DNA from: an uncultured Roseovarius sp.
GTDB lineage: Bacteria; Pseudomonadota; Alphaproteobacteria; Rhodobacterales; Rhodobacteraceae
NCBI GenBank assembly: GCA_947497295.1
Contig: CANMFU010000006.1
Coordinates: 1-64,000, forward strand
Direction: 5' to 3'
DNA length: 64,000 bases
Part shown: one piece after another, positions 52,313 through 61,231 of the stretch
Position numbering within the stretch: the first letter of the stretch is position 1
Layout: every line of letters begins with the position of its first letter
Notes under the pieces: generated by a model
Told to the model about the DNA's origin: nothing
What the model saw: the letters and a program-made list of their open reading frames with translations, nothing else
The model's database searches: none
Position numbers and translations under genes: made by a program

Positions 52313-53314
52313 TCAGAGCGCCGCCAGTGCATCCACCAGACTTCCGGCGCCAAAACGGTAGGGATCGGTCGCAGGCAGTCCCATCCGTTGCGACACCTCC
52401 TCCAGATAGGCGCGCGCGTCTGCCTCGCTCATGTGCTGTGTATTGACCGCAACACCCGCCACGCGGCAGTTGGGGTTCGCGACCTGCGCCAGCGGCAGGG
52501 CGGTATCGCGCAACTGCTCCAGCGTGGGCAGGCTATAGCCGGGCAGGCCGCGCATATGGGTGCGTGTCGGCTCGTGGCACAGGATCAGCGCATCGGGCTG
52601 GCCGCCATGAACAAGTGCCAGCGTGACGCCGGAATAGGAGACGTGAAACAGGCTGCCTTGTCCTTCGATCATGTCCCAGTGATCGGGGTCGTTGTCCGGG
52701 GTCAGATACTCGATTGATCCGGCCATGAAATCAGCGATCACCGCATCCAGCGGCACACCATCGCCGGTGATCAGGATGCCGGTCTGGCCTGTGGCCCTAA
52801 AGGTGCATTGCATCCCGCGCGCGGTCATTTCGCGCTCCAACGCCATGGCTGTGTACATCTTGCCGACGGCGCAATCCGTGCCAATGGCAAGACACCGCTT
52901 GCCGCGCCGCTTTTCCCCGTTGGCGATGGGATACCGAACCGATGGGATGCGCACATCATGGAGGGTGCGGCCATGTTGCTCGGCCGCTGCCAGCAGGTCA
53001 GCCTCGTCGCGCAGAAGGTTATGCAGGCCGCTGGCCAGATCGTAGCCCATGGCAAGGGCCGCAAGCAGCAGCTCTTTCCACGCGGGCGATATGACGCCGC
53101 CCCGGTTGGCAACACCGATGACCAAGGTTTTGGCACCAGCCGCGCGACCCTCGGCCAAAGTCATCTCGGTCAGACCCAGATCGGCGCCGCAGCCGGGCAG
53201 GCGAATCTGTCCAACCGCATTGTCTGGGCGCCAGTCGCGGATGCCGATAGCAACCTTTGCGGCCAGCATGTCGGGCGCATCGCCCAGAAACAAAAGATAG
53301 GGCGTTTCAATCAT
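52313..53314 (-). CDS. dgcN: DUF1611 protein, probable D-glutamate N-acetyltransferase
   Basis: A 333-residue DUF1611 protein with N-terminal Rossmann-like part (to about 125) and a C-terminal P-loop-like domain holding GTDCAVGK (145-152), then ATGQTGILITGDGVPLDAVI and EGQGSLFHVSYSGVTLALVH. DgcN in marine Proteobacteria N-acetylates D-glutamate before racemisation by DgcA, and the adjacent dgcA gene supports this reading. It is first in the dgcN-dgcA-dat unit and divergent from mcl1, with 229 bases between them. Confidence 0.88.
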   Translation of the reverse strand: MIETPYLLFLGDAPDMLAAKVAIGIRDWRPDNAVGQIRLPGCGADLGLTEMTLAEGRAAGAKTLVIGVANRGGVISPAWKELLLAALAMGYDLASGLHNLLRDEADLLAAAEQHGRTLHDVRIPSVRYPIANGEKRRGKRCLAIGTDCAVGKMYTAMALEREMTARGMQCTFRATGQTGILITGDGVPLDAVIADFMAGSIEYLTPDNDPDHWDMIEGQGSLFHVSYSGVTLALVHGGQPDALILCHEPTRTHMRGLPGYSLPTLEQLRDTALPLAQVANPNCRVAGVAVNTQHMSEADARAYLEEVSQRMGLPATDPYRFGAGSLVDALAAL

Positions 53315-53543
53315 GGCTGGCGTCCTTCAGGCGTGGTGAAAGCGTTGCGTATTTGGCGTGACCTTAGCGGCCTGAAGGGGATAGATCACGCAGAATCCTG
53401 CGCCAAAGCTGGCAGATATTCCCTGCGCGTGGCAGTTTCCCGGTCGATGCTGCAAGTGCGAAATCAGCTTGTGCCTTGCGGCGTAATTTAATACCGATCA
53501 AGGCGAACCTTACGCAACATCCTTATTCTGAAAGGCCTATGAC

Positions 53544-54503
53544 ATGAGCTTTCGCCTTCAACCCCCCGCCCCCGCCCGCCCCAACCGCTGCCAGCTGTTT
53601 GGGCCGGGATCGAATGCCAAGCTGTTCGAGAAGATGGCGGCAAGCGCTGCGGATGTGATCAACATCGACCTTGAGGATTCCGTCAGCCCCAACGACAAGA
53701 ATCTGGCGCGCAAACAGACGATTGAGGCGATCAATTCGGTTGATTGGGGCAATAAGTACCTCAGTGTGCGCATTAACGGTCTGGATACCGGATGGTGGTA
53801 TCGTGACGTGGTGGACCTGCTGGAGCAGGCTGGCGACCGGCTGGACCAGATCATGATCCCCAAGGTGGGCTGCGCGGGCGACATCTATGCCGTTGACGCG
53901 CTGGTCACATCCATCGAACGCGCCAAAGGACGCACCAAGCCGATCAGTTTTGAGGTTATCATCGAGAGCGCGGCAGGTATTGCCCATGTCGAAGAGATTG
54001 CTGCCGCCAGCCCGCGCCTGCAAGCGATGAGCCTTGGTGCCGCGGATTTTGCCGCCTCCATGGGGATGTCGACAACCGGCATCGGCGGCACGCAGGAAAA
54101 CTATTACATGCTTCATGAGGGTGCCAAGCATTGGTCCGATCCGTGGCATTGGGCGCAAACCGCTATCGTCGCGGCCTGCCGGACGCATGGTTTGCTGCCG
54201 GTGGATGGTCCGTTCGGGGATTTCTCGGACGACGAGGGATTCCGGGCGCAGGCGCTGCGGTCGGCGACGCTGGGTATGGTGGGTAAATGGGCGATCCACC
54301 CCAAGCAGATCGCGCTGTGCAACGAAGTGTTCACCCCGTCAGAGGCTGCAGTAACCGAGGCGCGCGAGATTTTGGCGGCGATGGAGACGGCCAAGGCCAA
54401 TGGCGAAGGCGCGACTGTCTACAAAGGGCGTTTGGTGGATATCGCCAGCATCAAGCAGGCAGAAGTCATCGTGAAGCAGTCCGAGATGATCGCGGCCGGC
54501 TGA
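53544..54503 (+). CDS. mcl1: L-malyl-CoA/beta-methylmalyl-CoA lyase
   Basis: A 319-residue CitE-like lyase that splits malyl-CoA to acetyl-CoA and glyoxylate and beta-methylmalyl-CoA to propionyl-CoA and glyoxylate in the ethylmalonyl-CoA pathway. NRCQLFGPGSNAKLFEKMA, VINIDLEDSVSP (metal/catalytic acids), FEVIIESAAGIAHVEEIAAA and GKWAIHPKQI are intact, and the length matches Rhodobacter Mcl1. AAAGGCC precedes the ATG. It is transcribed alone, with an element and terminator downstream. Confidence 0.95.
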   Translation: MSFRLQPPAPARPNRCQLFGPGSNAKLFEKMAASAADVINIDLEDSVSPNDKNLARKQTIEAINSVDWGNKYLSVRINGLDTGWWYRDVVDLLEQAGDRLDQIMIPKVGCAGDIYAVDALVTSIERAKGRTKPISFEVIIESAAGIAHVEEIAAASPRLQAMSLGAADFAASMGMSTTGIGGTQENYYMLHEGAKHWSDPWHWAQTAIVAACRTHGLLPVDGPFGDFSDDEGFRAQALRSATLGMVGKWAIHPKQIALCNEVFTPSEAAVTEAREILAAMETAKANGEGATVYKGRLVDIASIKQAEVIVKQSEMIAAG

Positions 54504-54570
54504 TCTGGGAGAATTTACCGGAAGCTGTGCGCCTTCGGCGCGCACTTTCATCATTTGCGCTGCGCGCAGC

Positions 54571-54625
54571 CGCAATAAAAATCTTGCAGATTTTCATTGC
54601 GTGGATATTTAGAGCAAAAAGAAAG
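54571..54625 (+). repeat. intergenic hairpin-tail element, copy 8 (class A), after mcl1
   Basis: CGCAATAAAAATC and GATTTTCATTGCG form a 12-bp stem with one mismatch (54571-54601), then the tail TGGATATTTAGAGCAAAAAG and AAAG. A terminator hairpin follows, as after copy 5. Confidence 0.83.
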
Positions 54626-54627
54626 AG

Positions 54628-54660
54628 GGGCGCCGCGGCTGAGCGGCGCCCGTTTCGTAT
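54628..54660 (+). terminator. terminator after the mcl1 repeat element
   Basis: GGGCGCCGC (54628-54636) and GCGGCGCCC (54643-54651) form a perfect 9-bp stem followed by GTTTCGTATTT. The trailing sequence resembles the one after the bidirectional terminator at 46361. Confidence 0.8.
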
Positions 54661-55109
54661 TTGCCATCCGGAAAAGGTGCGGTGATGGACGCGCGCACAT
54701 GGCCGGACGCGTGTTTGTCGCAGTGCGCTTCAGGGCAGGGGATCATTGGAGTGATATCTTTGACGCGGCTCTGCCGGGAATGGAGACGTCGGGCATCTTG
54801 ATGGCGCGATTATGCGGGTTGGGCCGGTCCGGCGATAGCCCGTCTCTGATCATGACGCTGTAATCGCGGTAGATCAACATTATGCGCGTGGCTATGAAGG
54901 TTTATCCATGGCCCTTGGTGTTTTTATAACAATCATTCCTGGCATGATTTTTGCGGTCGCAAACATGCTTGCGGCCCTGTCTTCAATTCCACGCAGGTCG
55001 TACATCAAACCATGAACGCGGCCAACATCCCATGCTGGGGTGATGCAGTAGTCAGGCTCAATTGAAGCCCGGCTGGCCGACATGTCACGTCAGGGCCGGG
55101 AGCTGGCTG

Positions 55110-56027
55110 CTAGTCTGCGGACTGCCATGCATCCAGAATATAACGGCTGGTCATCAGGTCCAGATGAGCGCCGCCGCCATTCTTGAACAGGGTGATTTCA
55201 TCCTCCGAAGAGCGTTTGAATTTTTCGGGCTCGTAGAGATCGGCTAGGATATCCTCGGGCCCAATCACGCCTGCGGCTATCGGAATTTTCAGCTCGCCGA
55301 TATGGTCGATCGTAGTGGCGCGGCTATCGACGAAGATCCGTGCGCGGGTAAGGGCGGTATCATCCGCCTCGCGCATGTCGGGGCGATAGGCGCCGATCAG
55401 GTCGATATGCTGGCCGGGCTGGAACCATTCGCCCTTGATGAACGGCTCGGTGCTCATCGTGGCAGAGGTGACGATATCGGCGGCGCGCACGGCGGCTTCC
55501 AGATCGTCCGCGACGGCAATGCCGGGGCAGTCTTCCTGCATCGCTTCGGCATTGGCGCGGGTGCGGTTCCAGACGGTAAAGCGCGCGTTCGGCCAAACGC
55601 TGCGATAGGCTTGCCAAAGATTACGGCCGACTGTGCCGGCACCGATGATCAGGATTTTTTCGCTATCCCGGCGGGCAAGGCTGCGCGCGGCATAAAGGCT
55701 GTCACCGGCCGTTTTCCATTTGGTCACAAGGTGGAAGTCAATGATTGCGGCCAGCGTGCCATCCTCATCGTCAAACAGATTGACCGCGCCATTGATCATC
55801 GGCTGCTCATTGGCAGGATTATCCGGAAAGACAGTGGCGCACTTCACCGCCAGCCCGATTCCGTCAATCCACGCCGACCGGTTCAGCAGCGTATCCTTGC
55901 CGCGATAGAGAAAGGTATCGGCAATCTCGGCTTTGGGTTGGGCATGACCGCGTTTGAACGCATCGCACAGGTCCATCCAGTCAAGATTGGCCTCGCCCTC
56001 AGCAAAGGGAATCATGGTGATGGTCAT
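55110..56027 (-). CDS. ornithine cyclodeaminase/mu-crystallin family protein
   Basis: A 305-residue NAD(P)-dependent enzyme. DRTLLNRSAW-like sequence (here KDTLLNRSAWIDG), FPDNPANEQPMINGAVNLFD, the dinucleotide motif ILIIGAGTVGRNLWQAYRSV and DLIGAYRPDMREADD fit the family, which includes ornithine cyclodeaminase, ketimine reductases and lysine cyclodeaminase. The substrate is therefore open. The start overlaps the HAD gene stop by 4 bases. It is the last of four genes on the minus strand (yaiI, DMT, HAD, this). Confidence 0.9.
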   Translation of the reverse strand: MTITMIPFAEGEANLDWMDLCDAFKRGHAQPKAEIADTFLYRGKDTLLNRSAWIDGIGLAVKCATVFPDNPANEQPMINGAVNLFDDEDGTLAAIIDFHLVTKWKTAGDSLYAARSLARRDSEKILIIGAGTVGRNLWQAYRSVWPNARFTVWNRTRANAEAMQEDCPGIAVADDLEAAVRAADIVTSATMSTEPFIKGEWFQPGQHIDLIGAYRPDMREADDTALTRARIFVDSRATTIDHIGELKIPIAAGVIGPEDILADLYEPEKFKRSSEDEITLFKNGGGAHLDLMTSRYILDAWQSAD

Positions 56028-56659
56028 TCAGTGTCTCCTTGGATCTCCAGGCCGGGGGGAAGCAACCCGGCAGTGACCAGACATTGGGCAAAACCGGGCG
56101 CGCCGTCAAACAGATGCACCTGCCAGCCGCGCGCGGCGGCTGCGGCGAGATTTTCAGCCCGGTCATCGGTGAACAGCAGATGACCGGGCGGGATACCGCA
56201 ATCATCCTCGACCGCAGCGTAGATTGCCGGGTCCGGTTTGGCCACGCCCATCGGGCCGGAGATATAGGCGCGGTCAAAATCGGTGAGAAACGGAAATTGC
56301 GCGGCGCTGAGGGGGAAGTTCTGCGCGCCGAAATTCGACAGTGCGAACACCGGGATTCCGCGCTCCTGCAATGCACGGAGTATGAGCAGCGATCCGGGGA
56401 TCGCGGGCTGCGCGATATCGCACCAATGGTCGCGGACATGCAGGATTTCTGCCGCAAACTGGGGATGAGCAGCAGCCGTGCGCGCTACTTCGCGCGCAAA
56501 ATCCGCGCCGCTGTCGATGCGCTGCATCATCGCGTGTATATCGACGGCCGCAAACAGAGCGCGGCGACGATCCGGGCCGCATTGTCGGTCAAAATAGCGT
56601 TCGGGTTGCCACTCGATCAGGACATTTCCGATGTCGAATATGACAGCCTCGGGGGTCAT
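56024..56659 (-). CDS. HAD family hydrolase (phosphatase-like)
   Basis: A 211-residue HAD-IA-type hydrolase. Motif I is shifted from DxDGT to VIFDIGNVLIEWQ with the nucleophile Asp, motif II is FALSNFG, and motif III-IV include GVAKPDPAIY and LLFTDDRAENLAAAAARG. This variant (FDIGNVL) occurs in the YihX/haloacid group acting on sugar phosphates. The ATG at 56659 is coupled to the DMT gene by overlap. Confidence 0.93.
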   Translation of the reverse strand: MTPEAVIFDIGNVLIEWQPERYFDRQCGPDRRRALFAAVDIHAMMQRIDSGADFAREVARTAAAHPQFAAEILHVRDHWCDIAQPAIPGSLLILRALQERGIPVFALSNFGAQNFPLSAAQFPFLTDFDRAYISGPMGVAKPDPAIYAAVEDDCGIPPGHLLFTDDRAENLAAAAARGWQVHLFDGAPGFAQCLVTAGLLPPGLEIQGDTE

Positions 56660-57630
56660 CGGCGATACCTTGATTTGGGCTTTTCGGCGCCGACCACGCT
56701 TTCGCGCCAGATCATGTAAAGACCCGATCCTATGATCAGAATAATCCCGGCCCAAGCGTTCAGCAGCGGCCATGTGCCGAAAAACGCGACTCCCCAGAAG
56801 ATTGAGATCGGCATCGCTATATATTCAAACGGCGCCACCAGGGCGGCTTCGCTCAGCCTGTAGGCTTGGCTGATCAGCCAACTGCCCATGACGCCCGCAA
56901 CGCCGAGCATGAGGATGATCCACATGTCGGCGCGCGCAACTGGTCCCCATGTGCGTAAGAGAAACTCCAGCGCCGGATGCGGTCCGCCCGCATAGCGCCC
57001 ATCGCCTATCATTACGCCGATGATGGCGCTGGAGATCAGAAACGTAAGGATGACGTAGAACGTCATCGTCGTTGCGCTTTCGGTCGTGCGCACCTTGCGG
57101 GTGACCATGTGCATTGCGCCATAAAGCAGCGCCGCGATAGCGGGCAGCAGCGATGCGGTCTGAAACGCGCTTGTGCCCGGCTGGACGATCAGCAAGACCC
57201 CGATCAGGCCCAGAACAATCGCGGCCCACCGGCGCGGACCGACCGTTTCACCCAGAAAAACTACTGACATCACAGCAATCGCCAAGGGCGAAATAAAGAA
57301 GATCGCGACCGCATCTGCGATGGGCAGGGCGGCCAGCCCGAGGAAAAGACAAACGTTGGCGCTGACGATAAAAGCGCCGCGCAGCAGATGGGCGCCGGGG
57401 CGGCGTGTGCGCAGAACGGACCATCCACCGCTGAGGGGCATGATGATGAGAAGAAATACAGCAAGACTGACCAGCGAGCGCAGGAACACGACCTGATGCA
57501 GCGCGTAGCTCTCGCTCAGCAGCTTGATGCCCAGATCGACAAAGGAAAAGCACAGGATCGCCGTCAGCGCACAGGCCGCGCCCATGGCGTTGTTACCCTC
57601 ATCTGGAGCGGTGTCTTTTGCGGTCGTCAT
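56656..57630 (-). CDS. DMT family transporter (EamA)
   Basis: A 324-residue carrier with ten hydrophobic segments in two EamA repeats (GAACALTAILCFSFVDLGIK and ADMWIILMLGVAGVMGSWLI begin the halves). The substrate cannot be read from the sequence; relatives export amino acids or metabolites or import riboflavin. The ATG at 57630 starts 13 bases after the yaiI stop. It overlaps the HAD gene by 4 bases. Confidence 0.93.
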   Translation of the reverse strand: MTTAKDTAPDEGNNAMGAACALTAILCFSFVDLGIKLLSESYALHQVVFLRSLVSLAVFLLIIMPLSGGWSVLRTRRPGAHLLRGAFIVSANVCLFLGLAALPIADAVAIFFISPLAIAVMSVVFLGETVGPRRWAAIVLGLIGVLLIVQPGTSAFQTASLLPAIAALLYGAMHMVTRKVRTTESATTMTFYVILTFLISSAIIGVMIGDGRYAGGPHPALEFLLRTWGPVARADMWIILMLGVAGVMGSWLISQAYRLSEAALVAPFEYIAMPISIFWGVAFFGTWPLLNAWAGIILIIGSGLYMIWRESVVGAEKPKSRYRR

Positions 57631-57643
57631 CGCGCGTAGTCCT

Positions 57644-58090
57644 TCAGGTGGCACGGGCCTGCCTGACCGCCCGCTCCAGCGAGTCTAGGAAGCGCGAACG
57701 ATCCTTTTTTGTAAACCCCTTGCCGCCGCCCTGCCGAAACGGATCGGCGGCACGTAGATCGGTCATCAGATCGCGCGTCGCCAGGACGTTGCCGATATTG
57801 GCGGAGGTCAGGGGCTCGCCGTTATGTTTCAGCACCAGCGCGCCCGCCTCGATGCATTTTGCGGCGAGAGGTATGTCTCCGGTGATGACGACATCGCCCG
57901 GACCCGCGCGTTCGGCAATCCACATGTCTGCCACATCTGGGCCGTCGGGGACGATGACGGTTTCAACCAAAGGATGCGGTGATGGGCGCAGGCCGCCGTT
58001 TGAGACAATGTAAACGGCCAGCCCATGGCGCGTTCCCACGCGAATTGCCTCGTCTTTGACCGGGCAGGCATCGGCATCGACATAAATCAT
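57644..58090 (-). CDS. yaiI: YaiI/YqxD family (DUF188) protein
   Basis: A 148-residue PIN-like fold protein: [60 protein letters not shown] and [20 protein letters not shown] are diagnostic. The function is unknown though the acidic cluster suggests a nuclease. First gene of a four-gene unit, divergent from the LysE gene. Confidence 0.95.
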   Translation of the reverse strand: MIYVDADACPVKDEAIRVGTRHGLAVYIVSNGGLRPSPHPLVETVIVPDGPDVADMWIAERAGPGDVVITGDIPLAAKCIEAGALVLKHNGEPLTSANIGNVLATRDLMTDLRAADPFRQGGGKGFTKKDRSRFLDSLERAVRQARAT

Positions 58091-58203
58091 CGTGAGATGG
58101 CTCCGACTGATGGAAACGCGTGCGATTGCGCAGGAAACGGGTCGCCGCGCTGTCCGGTTTCGCCGAAATTGCGTGTGCTGTCCACCATTCGCAAGGCGTC
58201 CCC

Positions 58204-58797
58204 GTGCAACATCTGATCCTTACACTACTGATATTTCTGTTTCCGCTCGCGTTCAGCCCCGGCCCCGGAAATATGGTCTTTGCTGCTGCCGGCGCGCGGT
58301 TTGGGTTGTGCGCGACGCTGCCGGCAAATGCCGGGTATCACCTTGCCACGCTTGTCGTAACGATTCTGATCGGGCTGGGCTTTGTCGAAGCGATGGAAAC
58401 CTTGCCCGGTCTATTTGCCGTAATCACGGTGGCGGGATCGCTCTACGTTCTGTTTTTGGCTGTGTCACTGATGCGCGCGGGCGTCCATGACGGCGGCGAC
58501 GCGCGCCCGATAGGCTTTGGTGACGGGGTGATCTTGCTGCTGCTGAACCCCAAGGCTTATGTTATCATCGCGCTGATGTTCACACAATTCCTGACCGATC
58601 CGGGGCAATCCGGAGTGTGGAGCGTTGTGGTCATCGCGGCCGTTTTCACGCTCAACAACCTCGCGGCATTTCTAACCTGGACCATTTTCGGCGATGTGAT
58701 CGCGCGCCGGTTCCGCGAACAGGGACGGGCGCGCAACGTCAATATCGTGTTCGGCGCAATTCTGGGGGCGGCGGGTTTGTGGATGTTGGTCCACTGA
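58204..58797 (+). CDS. LysE family translocator (amino acid exporter)
   Basis: A 197-residue inner-membrane exporter with six hydrophobic segments. [21 protein letters not shown] includes the family PGPxN motif, and [19 protein letters not shown] is typical. The start is GTG at 58204 with AAGG before it; no ATG occurs between the upstream stop and the SPGPG motif that leaves the first helix whole. Convergent with sthA. Confidence 0.93.
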   Translation: MQHLILTLLIFLFPLAFSPGPGNMVFAAAGARFGLCATLPANAGYHLATLVVTILIGLGFVEAMETLPGLFAVITVAGSLYVLFLAVSLMRAGVHDGGDARPIGFGDGVILLLLNPKAYVIIALMFTQFLTDPGQSGVWSVVVIAAVFTLNNLAAFLTWTIFGDVIARRFREQGRARNVNIVFGAILGAAGLWMLVH

Positions 58798-58830
58798 AAC
58801 GCGCCGCCCTGAGCGGACGATACTGCGGCG

Positions 58831-60267
58831 TCAGGCTTCGGCCTTCTTTTTCTTGGTGGGATGCACCTTGTACTCTTCGGGGATTGGCATCCGGTTGAAT
58901 GCATCCAGCCCGGCGATTTTGTAGGCTTCGGCGAGGGTCGGGTAGTTGAACGTGTTCTGTACGAAGTAATCCACGGTCCCTTTCAGGTTCAGTACCGCCT
59001 GCGCAATGTGGATCAGTTCGGTCGCACCTTCGCCGACGATCTGAACGCCCAGGACGCGGCGCGTTTTCAGCGAAAACAGCATTTTCAACATGCCGTGTTC
59101 CAGCCCCATGATATGGCCGCGCGATGTCTCGCGGAACCGCGCGATACCTACCTCGTAGGGGATGCCGCGTTCGTTCATTTCCTCTTCGGACATGCCGCAG
59201 GTGCTGATTTCGGGCACGGAGTAGATGCCGTAGGGGAACCAAGGGCTTTCCGGCAGGGTGGGTGTATCCAGCGCATGGCAGGCAGCGATGCGTCCCTGTT
59301 GCATTGAGGTGGATGCAAGGCTGGGATGACCAATGACGTCACCGGCGGCATAGATATGCGGCACTTCGGTCTGGTAGGTCTTGCGGTCGACATCCAGCCG
59401 CCCGCGATTATCCGTCTTCAGCCCCGCCTTGTTCAGTCCCAGACTGGCGGTCGCACCCATGCGCCCGGCGGCAAAGAGCAGCATTTCGCTGCGCACATGG
59501 CGGCCGTTTTCCAACGTCACTTCGACATGCTTGCCCGCGTCCTCGATCTTTTCGATCGCCGATCCCAGACGCAGATCCACTCCGTTCTCGCGGATCTGGT
59601 GGGTGAAATCCTCGATCAGCGTCTTGTCGATGAAATCGAGGAATGTCTCGCGCGGCTCGATCAGTGTCACGCGCACATCCAGCGCGGCGAACATCGTCGC
59701 ATATTCCACGCCGATCACGCCGGCGCCAATCACGGTCAGGCTGCGCGGGATCGTTTCAAGCTTGAGAAATTCGTCACTGTCCAGGACGGTGGTGCCGTTG
59801 AACGGGCAACTGGCGGGACGATGCGTTTTGGTGCCCGTCGCGATCAGAAACCTGTCGGCGGTCAGCCGCGTGGACTTACCGGCGTCGACCTGCACTTCTA
59901 CCTCATTCGGGCCGGTAAAGGTGGCCAGACCATAGAGGGTTTCGACGTGGTTGCGATTGAACTGATGCTCCAGCACATCGACCTCGTAATCCACGGTCTT
60001 GTTCAGCCGCGCTTGCAGATCTTCGGCGCCGATATCCTCCTTGACCCGGTAGGCGCGCCCGTAAAAGCTGCGCTCGCGCCAACCCGAGAGGTTAAGCACC
60101 GTCTCGCGCAGCGTCTTGGACGGAATCGTGCCGGTATGGGCCGAAACGCCGCCCAAGCGGTCCTTGCGGTCGACGACCAGAACCCGGCGGTTCAGTTTGC
60201 CGGCCTGAATGGCAGCCGACCGGCCCGCCGGGCCGGAGCCGATGACGATCAGATCATAATGGCTCAT
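58831..60267 (-). CDS. sthA: soluble (Si-specific) NAD(P)+ transhydrogenase
   Basis: SthA is a flavoprotein that passes hydride between NADPH and NAD+. The 478 residues belong to the disulfide-reductase fold: FAD loop IGSGPAGRSAAIQAGKLNR, GGVSAHTGTIPSKTLRETV in place of the redox-active Cys pair (the known SthA feature), the NAD loop VIGAGVIGVEYATMFAALDV and the FAD-binding TYAAGDVIG-like HIYAAGDVIGHPSLAST. The ATG at 60267 lies 4 bases after the fghA stop, so the two are co-transcribed. Confidence 0.96.
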   Translation of the reverse strand: MSHYDLIVIGSGPAGRSAAIQAGKLNRRVLVVDRKDRLGGVSAHTGTIPSKTLRETVLNLSGWRERSFYGRAYRVKEDIGAEDLQARLNKTVDYEVDVLEHQFNRNHVETLYGLATFTGPNEVEVQVDAGKSTRLTADRFLIATGTKTHRPASCPFNGTTVLDSDEFLKLETIPRSLTVIGAGVIGVEYATMFAALDVRVTLIEPRETFLDFIDKTLIEDFTHQIRENGVDLRLGSAIEKIEDAGKHVEVTLENGRHVRSEMLLFAAGRMGATASLGLNKAGLKTDNRGRLDVDRKTYQTEVPHIYAAGDVIGHPSLASTSMQQGRIAACHALDTPTLPESPWFPYGIYSVPEISTCGMSEEEMNERGIPYEVGIARFRETSRGHIMGLEHGMLKMLFSLKTRRVLGVQIVGEGATELIHIAQAVLNLKGTVDYFVQNTFNYPTLAEAYKIAGLDAFNRMPIPEEYKVHPTKKKKAEA

Positions 60268-60271
60268 CACA

Positions 60272-61105
60272 TCATCCCGCATAGAGCGCTTCGGCGTGGA
60301 AGCTGACGTGGTCTTCCATGAAGGTCGAGATGAAGAAATAGCTGTGGTCATAGCCGGGCTGCATCCGCAGGACCGCCTGCTGGCGCCGCGCGGCGGCGGC
60401 ATGGGCCAGAGTTTCGGGCCTGAGCAGGTCCATGAACTGATCATTTGTGCCGGTATCGACCAGAAGAGGGCCGTCAAATCCCTTTTCCTTCATCAGCAGG
60501 CTGGCATCATGGGCCGCCCACTTGCCCTTGTCTTCGCCCAGATATTCGGTCAGCTGCTTGCGACCCCAGTCGCTTTCCATAGGATTGCAGATCGGAGAGA
60601 AAGCCGAGACCGAGCGGAACCGGCCCGGCAATCCCATCGCCAGCGTCAGTGCGCCATGACCACCCATCGAGTGGCCGGTAATGGCCTGACGGTCCATATC
60701 CACCGCAAATTCGGCGCCAATCAGCGCGGGCAGATCCTCGGCAATATAGTCCCACATCTGGAAGTGCTTGGCCCACGGCGCCTCGGTCGCGTTCACGTAA
60801 AAGCCGGCGCCCTGGCCCATGTCAAAGGCGTCGTCATCCGCCACACCCGCGCCGCGCGGCGACGTGTCGGGAAACACCAGCGCGATGCCCTGCTCGGCGG
60901 CCCAGGCCTGTGCGCCGGCCTTGGTCATGGCGTTCTCATGGGTGCAGGTCAGGCCAGACAGAAACCACAAGACCGGCACCGGGCCATCTTTGGCCTCGGC
61001 AGGCAAAAACAGACCAAAGGTCATGTCGGTCCCTGTTGCCTTGGAGGCATGGGAATAGACGCCCTGAACACCCCCGAAACAGGCGTTTTCCGATTTGATT
61101 TCCAT
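60272..61105 (-). CDS. fghA: S-formylglutathione hydrolase
   Basis: FghA hydrolyses S-formylglutathione to formate and glutathione, the second step of glutathione-dependent formaldehyde oxidation. The 277-residue alpha/beta hydrolase has LWFLSGLTCTHENAMTKAGA, PDTSPRGAGV, the nucleophile Ser146 in GHSMGGHGALTLA, the acid Asp in LVDTGTNDQFMD and the His in PGYDHSYFFI. GAGGAG precedes the ATG at 61105. The alcohol dehydrogenase partner is not in the window; instead sthA follows. Confidence 0.97.
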   Translation of the reverse strand: MEIKSENACFGGVQGVYSHASKATGTDMTFGLFLPAEAKDGPVPVLWFLSGLTCTHENAMTKAGAQAWAAEQGIALVFPDTSPRGAGVADDDAFDMGQGAGFYVNATEAPWAKHFQMWDYIAEDLPALIGAEFAVDMDRQAITGHSMGGHGALTLAMGLPGRFRSVSAFSPICNPMESDWGRKQLTEYLGEDKGKWAAHDASLLMKEKGFDGPLLVDTGTNDQFMDLLRPETLAHAAAARRQQAVLRMQPGYDHSYFFISTFMEDHVSFHAEALYAG

Positions 61106-61176
61106 GGCGGCGCTCCTCATTGCGAATTCGTTTGTCACGACTTACTTAACAGGCGCTTGAGACGGTTGAAACGTTT

Positions 61177-61215
61177 AAAAACACGCCCGCCGTCCAAGCC
61201 AGGGGCAGGGCGGGC
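61177..61215 (-). terminator. terminator after the AEC transporter gene
   Basis: On the minus strand GCCCGCC and GGCGGGC form a 7-bp stem with a 17-base loop, followed by GTGTTTTT, 17 bases past the stop. Confidence 0.75.
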
Positions 61216-61231
61216 ATCCTGCCAAACTGCA

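Larger units (their letters stand above)
54504..55109. other. 606-base region after mcl1: repeat element, terminator, then unassigned DNA
   Basis: The first 155 bases hold the class A element and a terminator. From about 54665 to 55109 the sequence is of mixed composition with AT-rich patches near 54920-54960. A 63-codon frame (54892-55083, minus) and an 89-codon frame (54597-54863, plus, which starts in the repeat) have no motif or good ribosome site. It may be a decayed gene. Confidence 0.5.

Noticed and set aside
54597..54863. 89-codon frame on the plus strand after mcl1
   Set aside because: It starts inside the repeat element and crosses the terminator hairpin.
54892..55083. 63-codon frame on the minus strand
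   Set aside because: No ribosome site and no recognisable motif; too weak to call.
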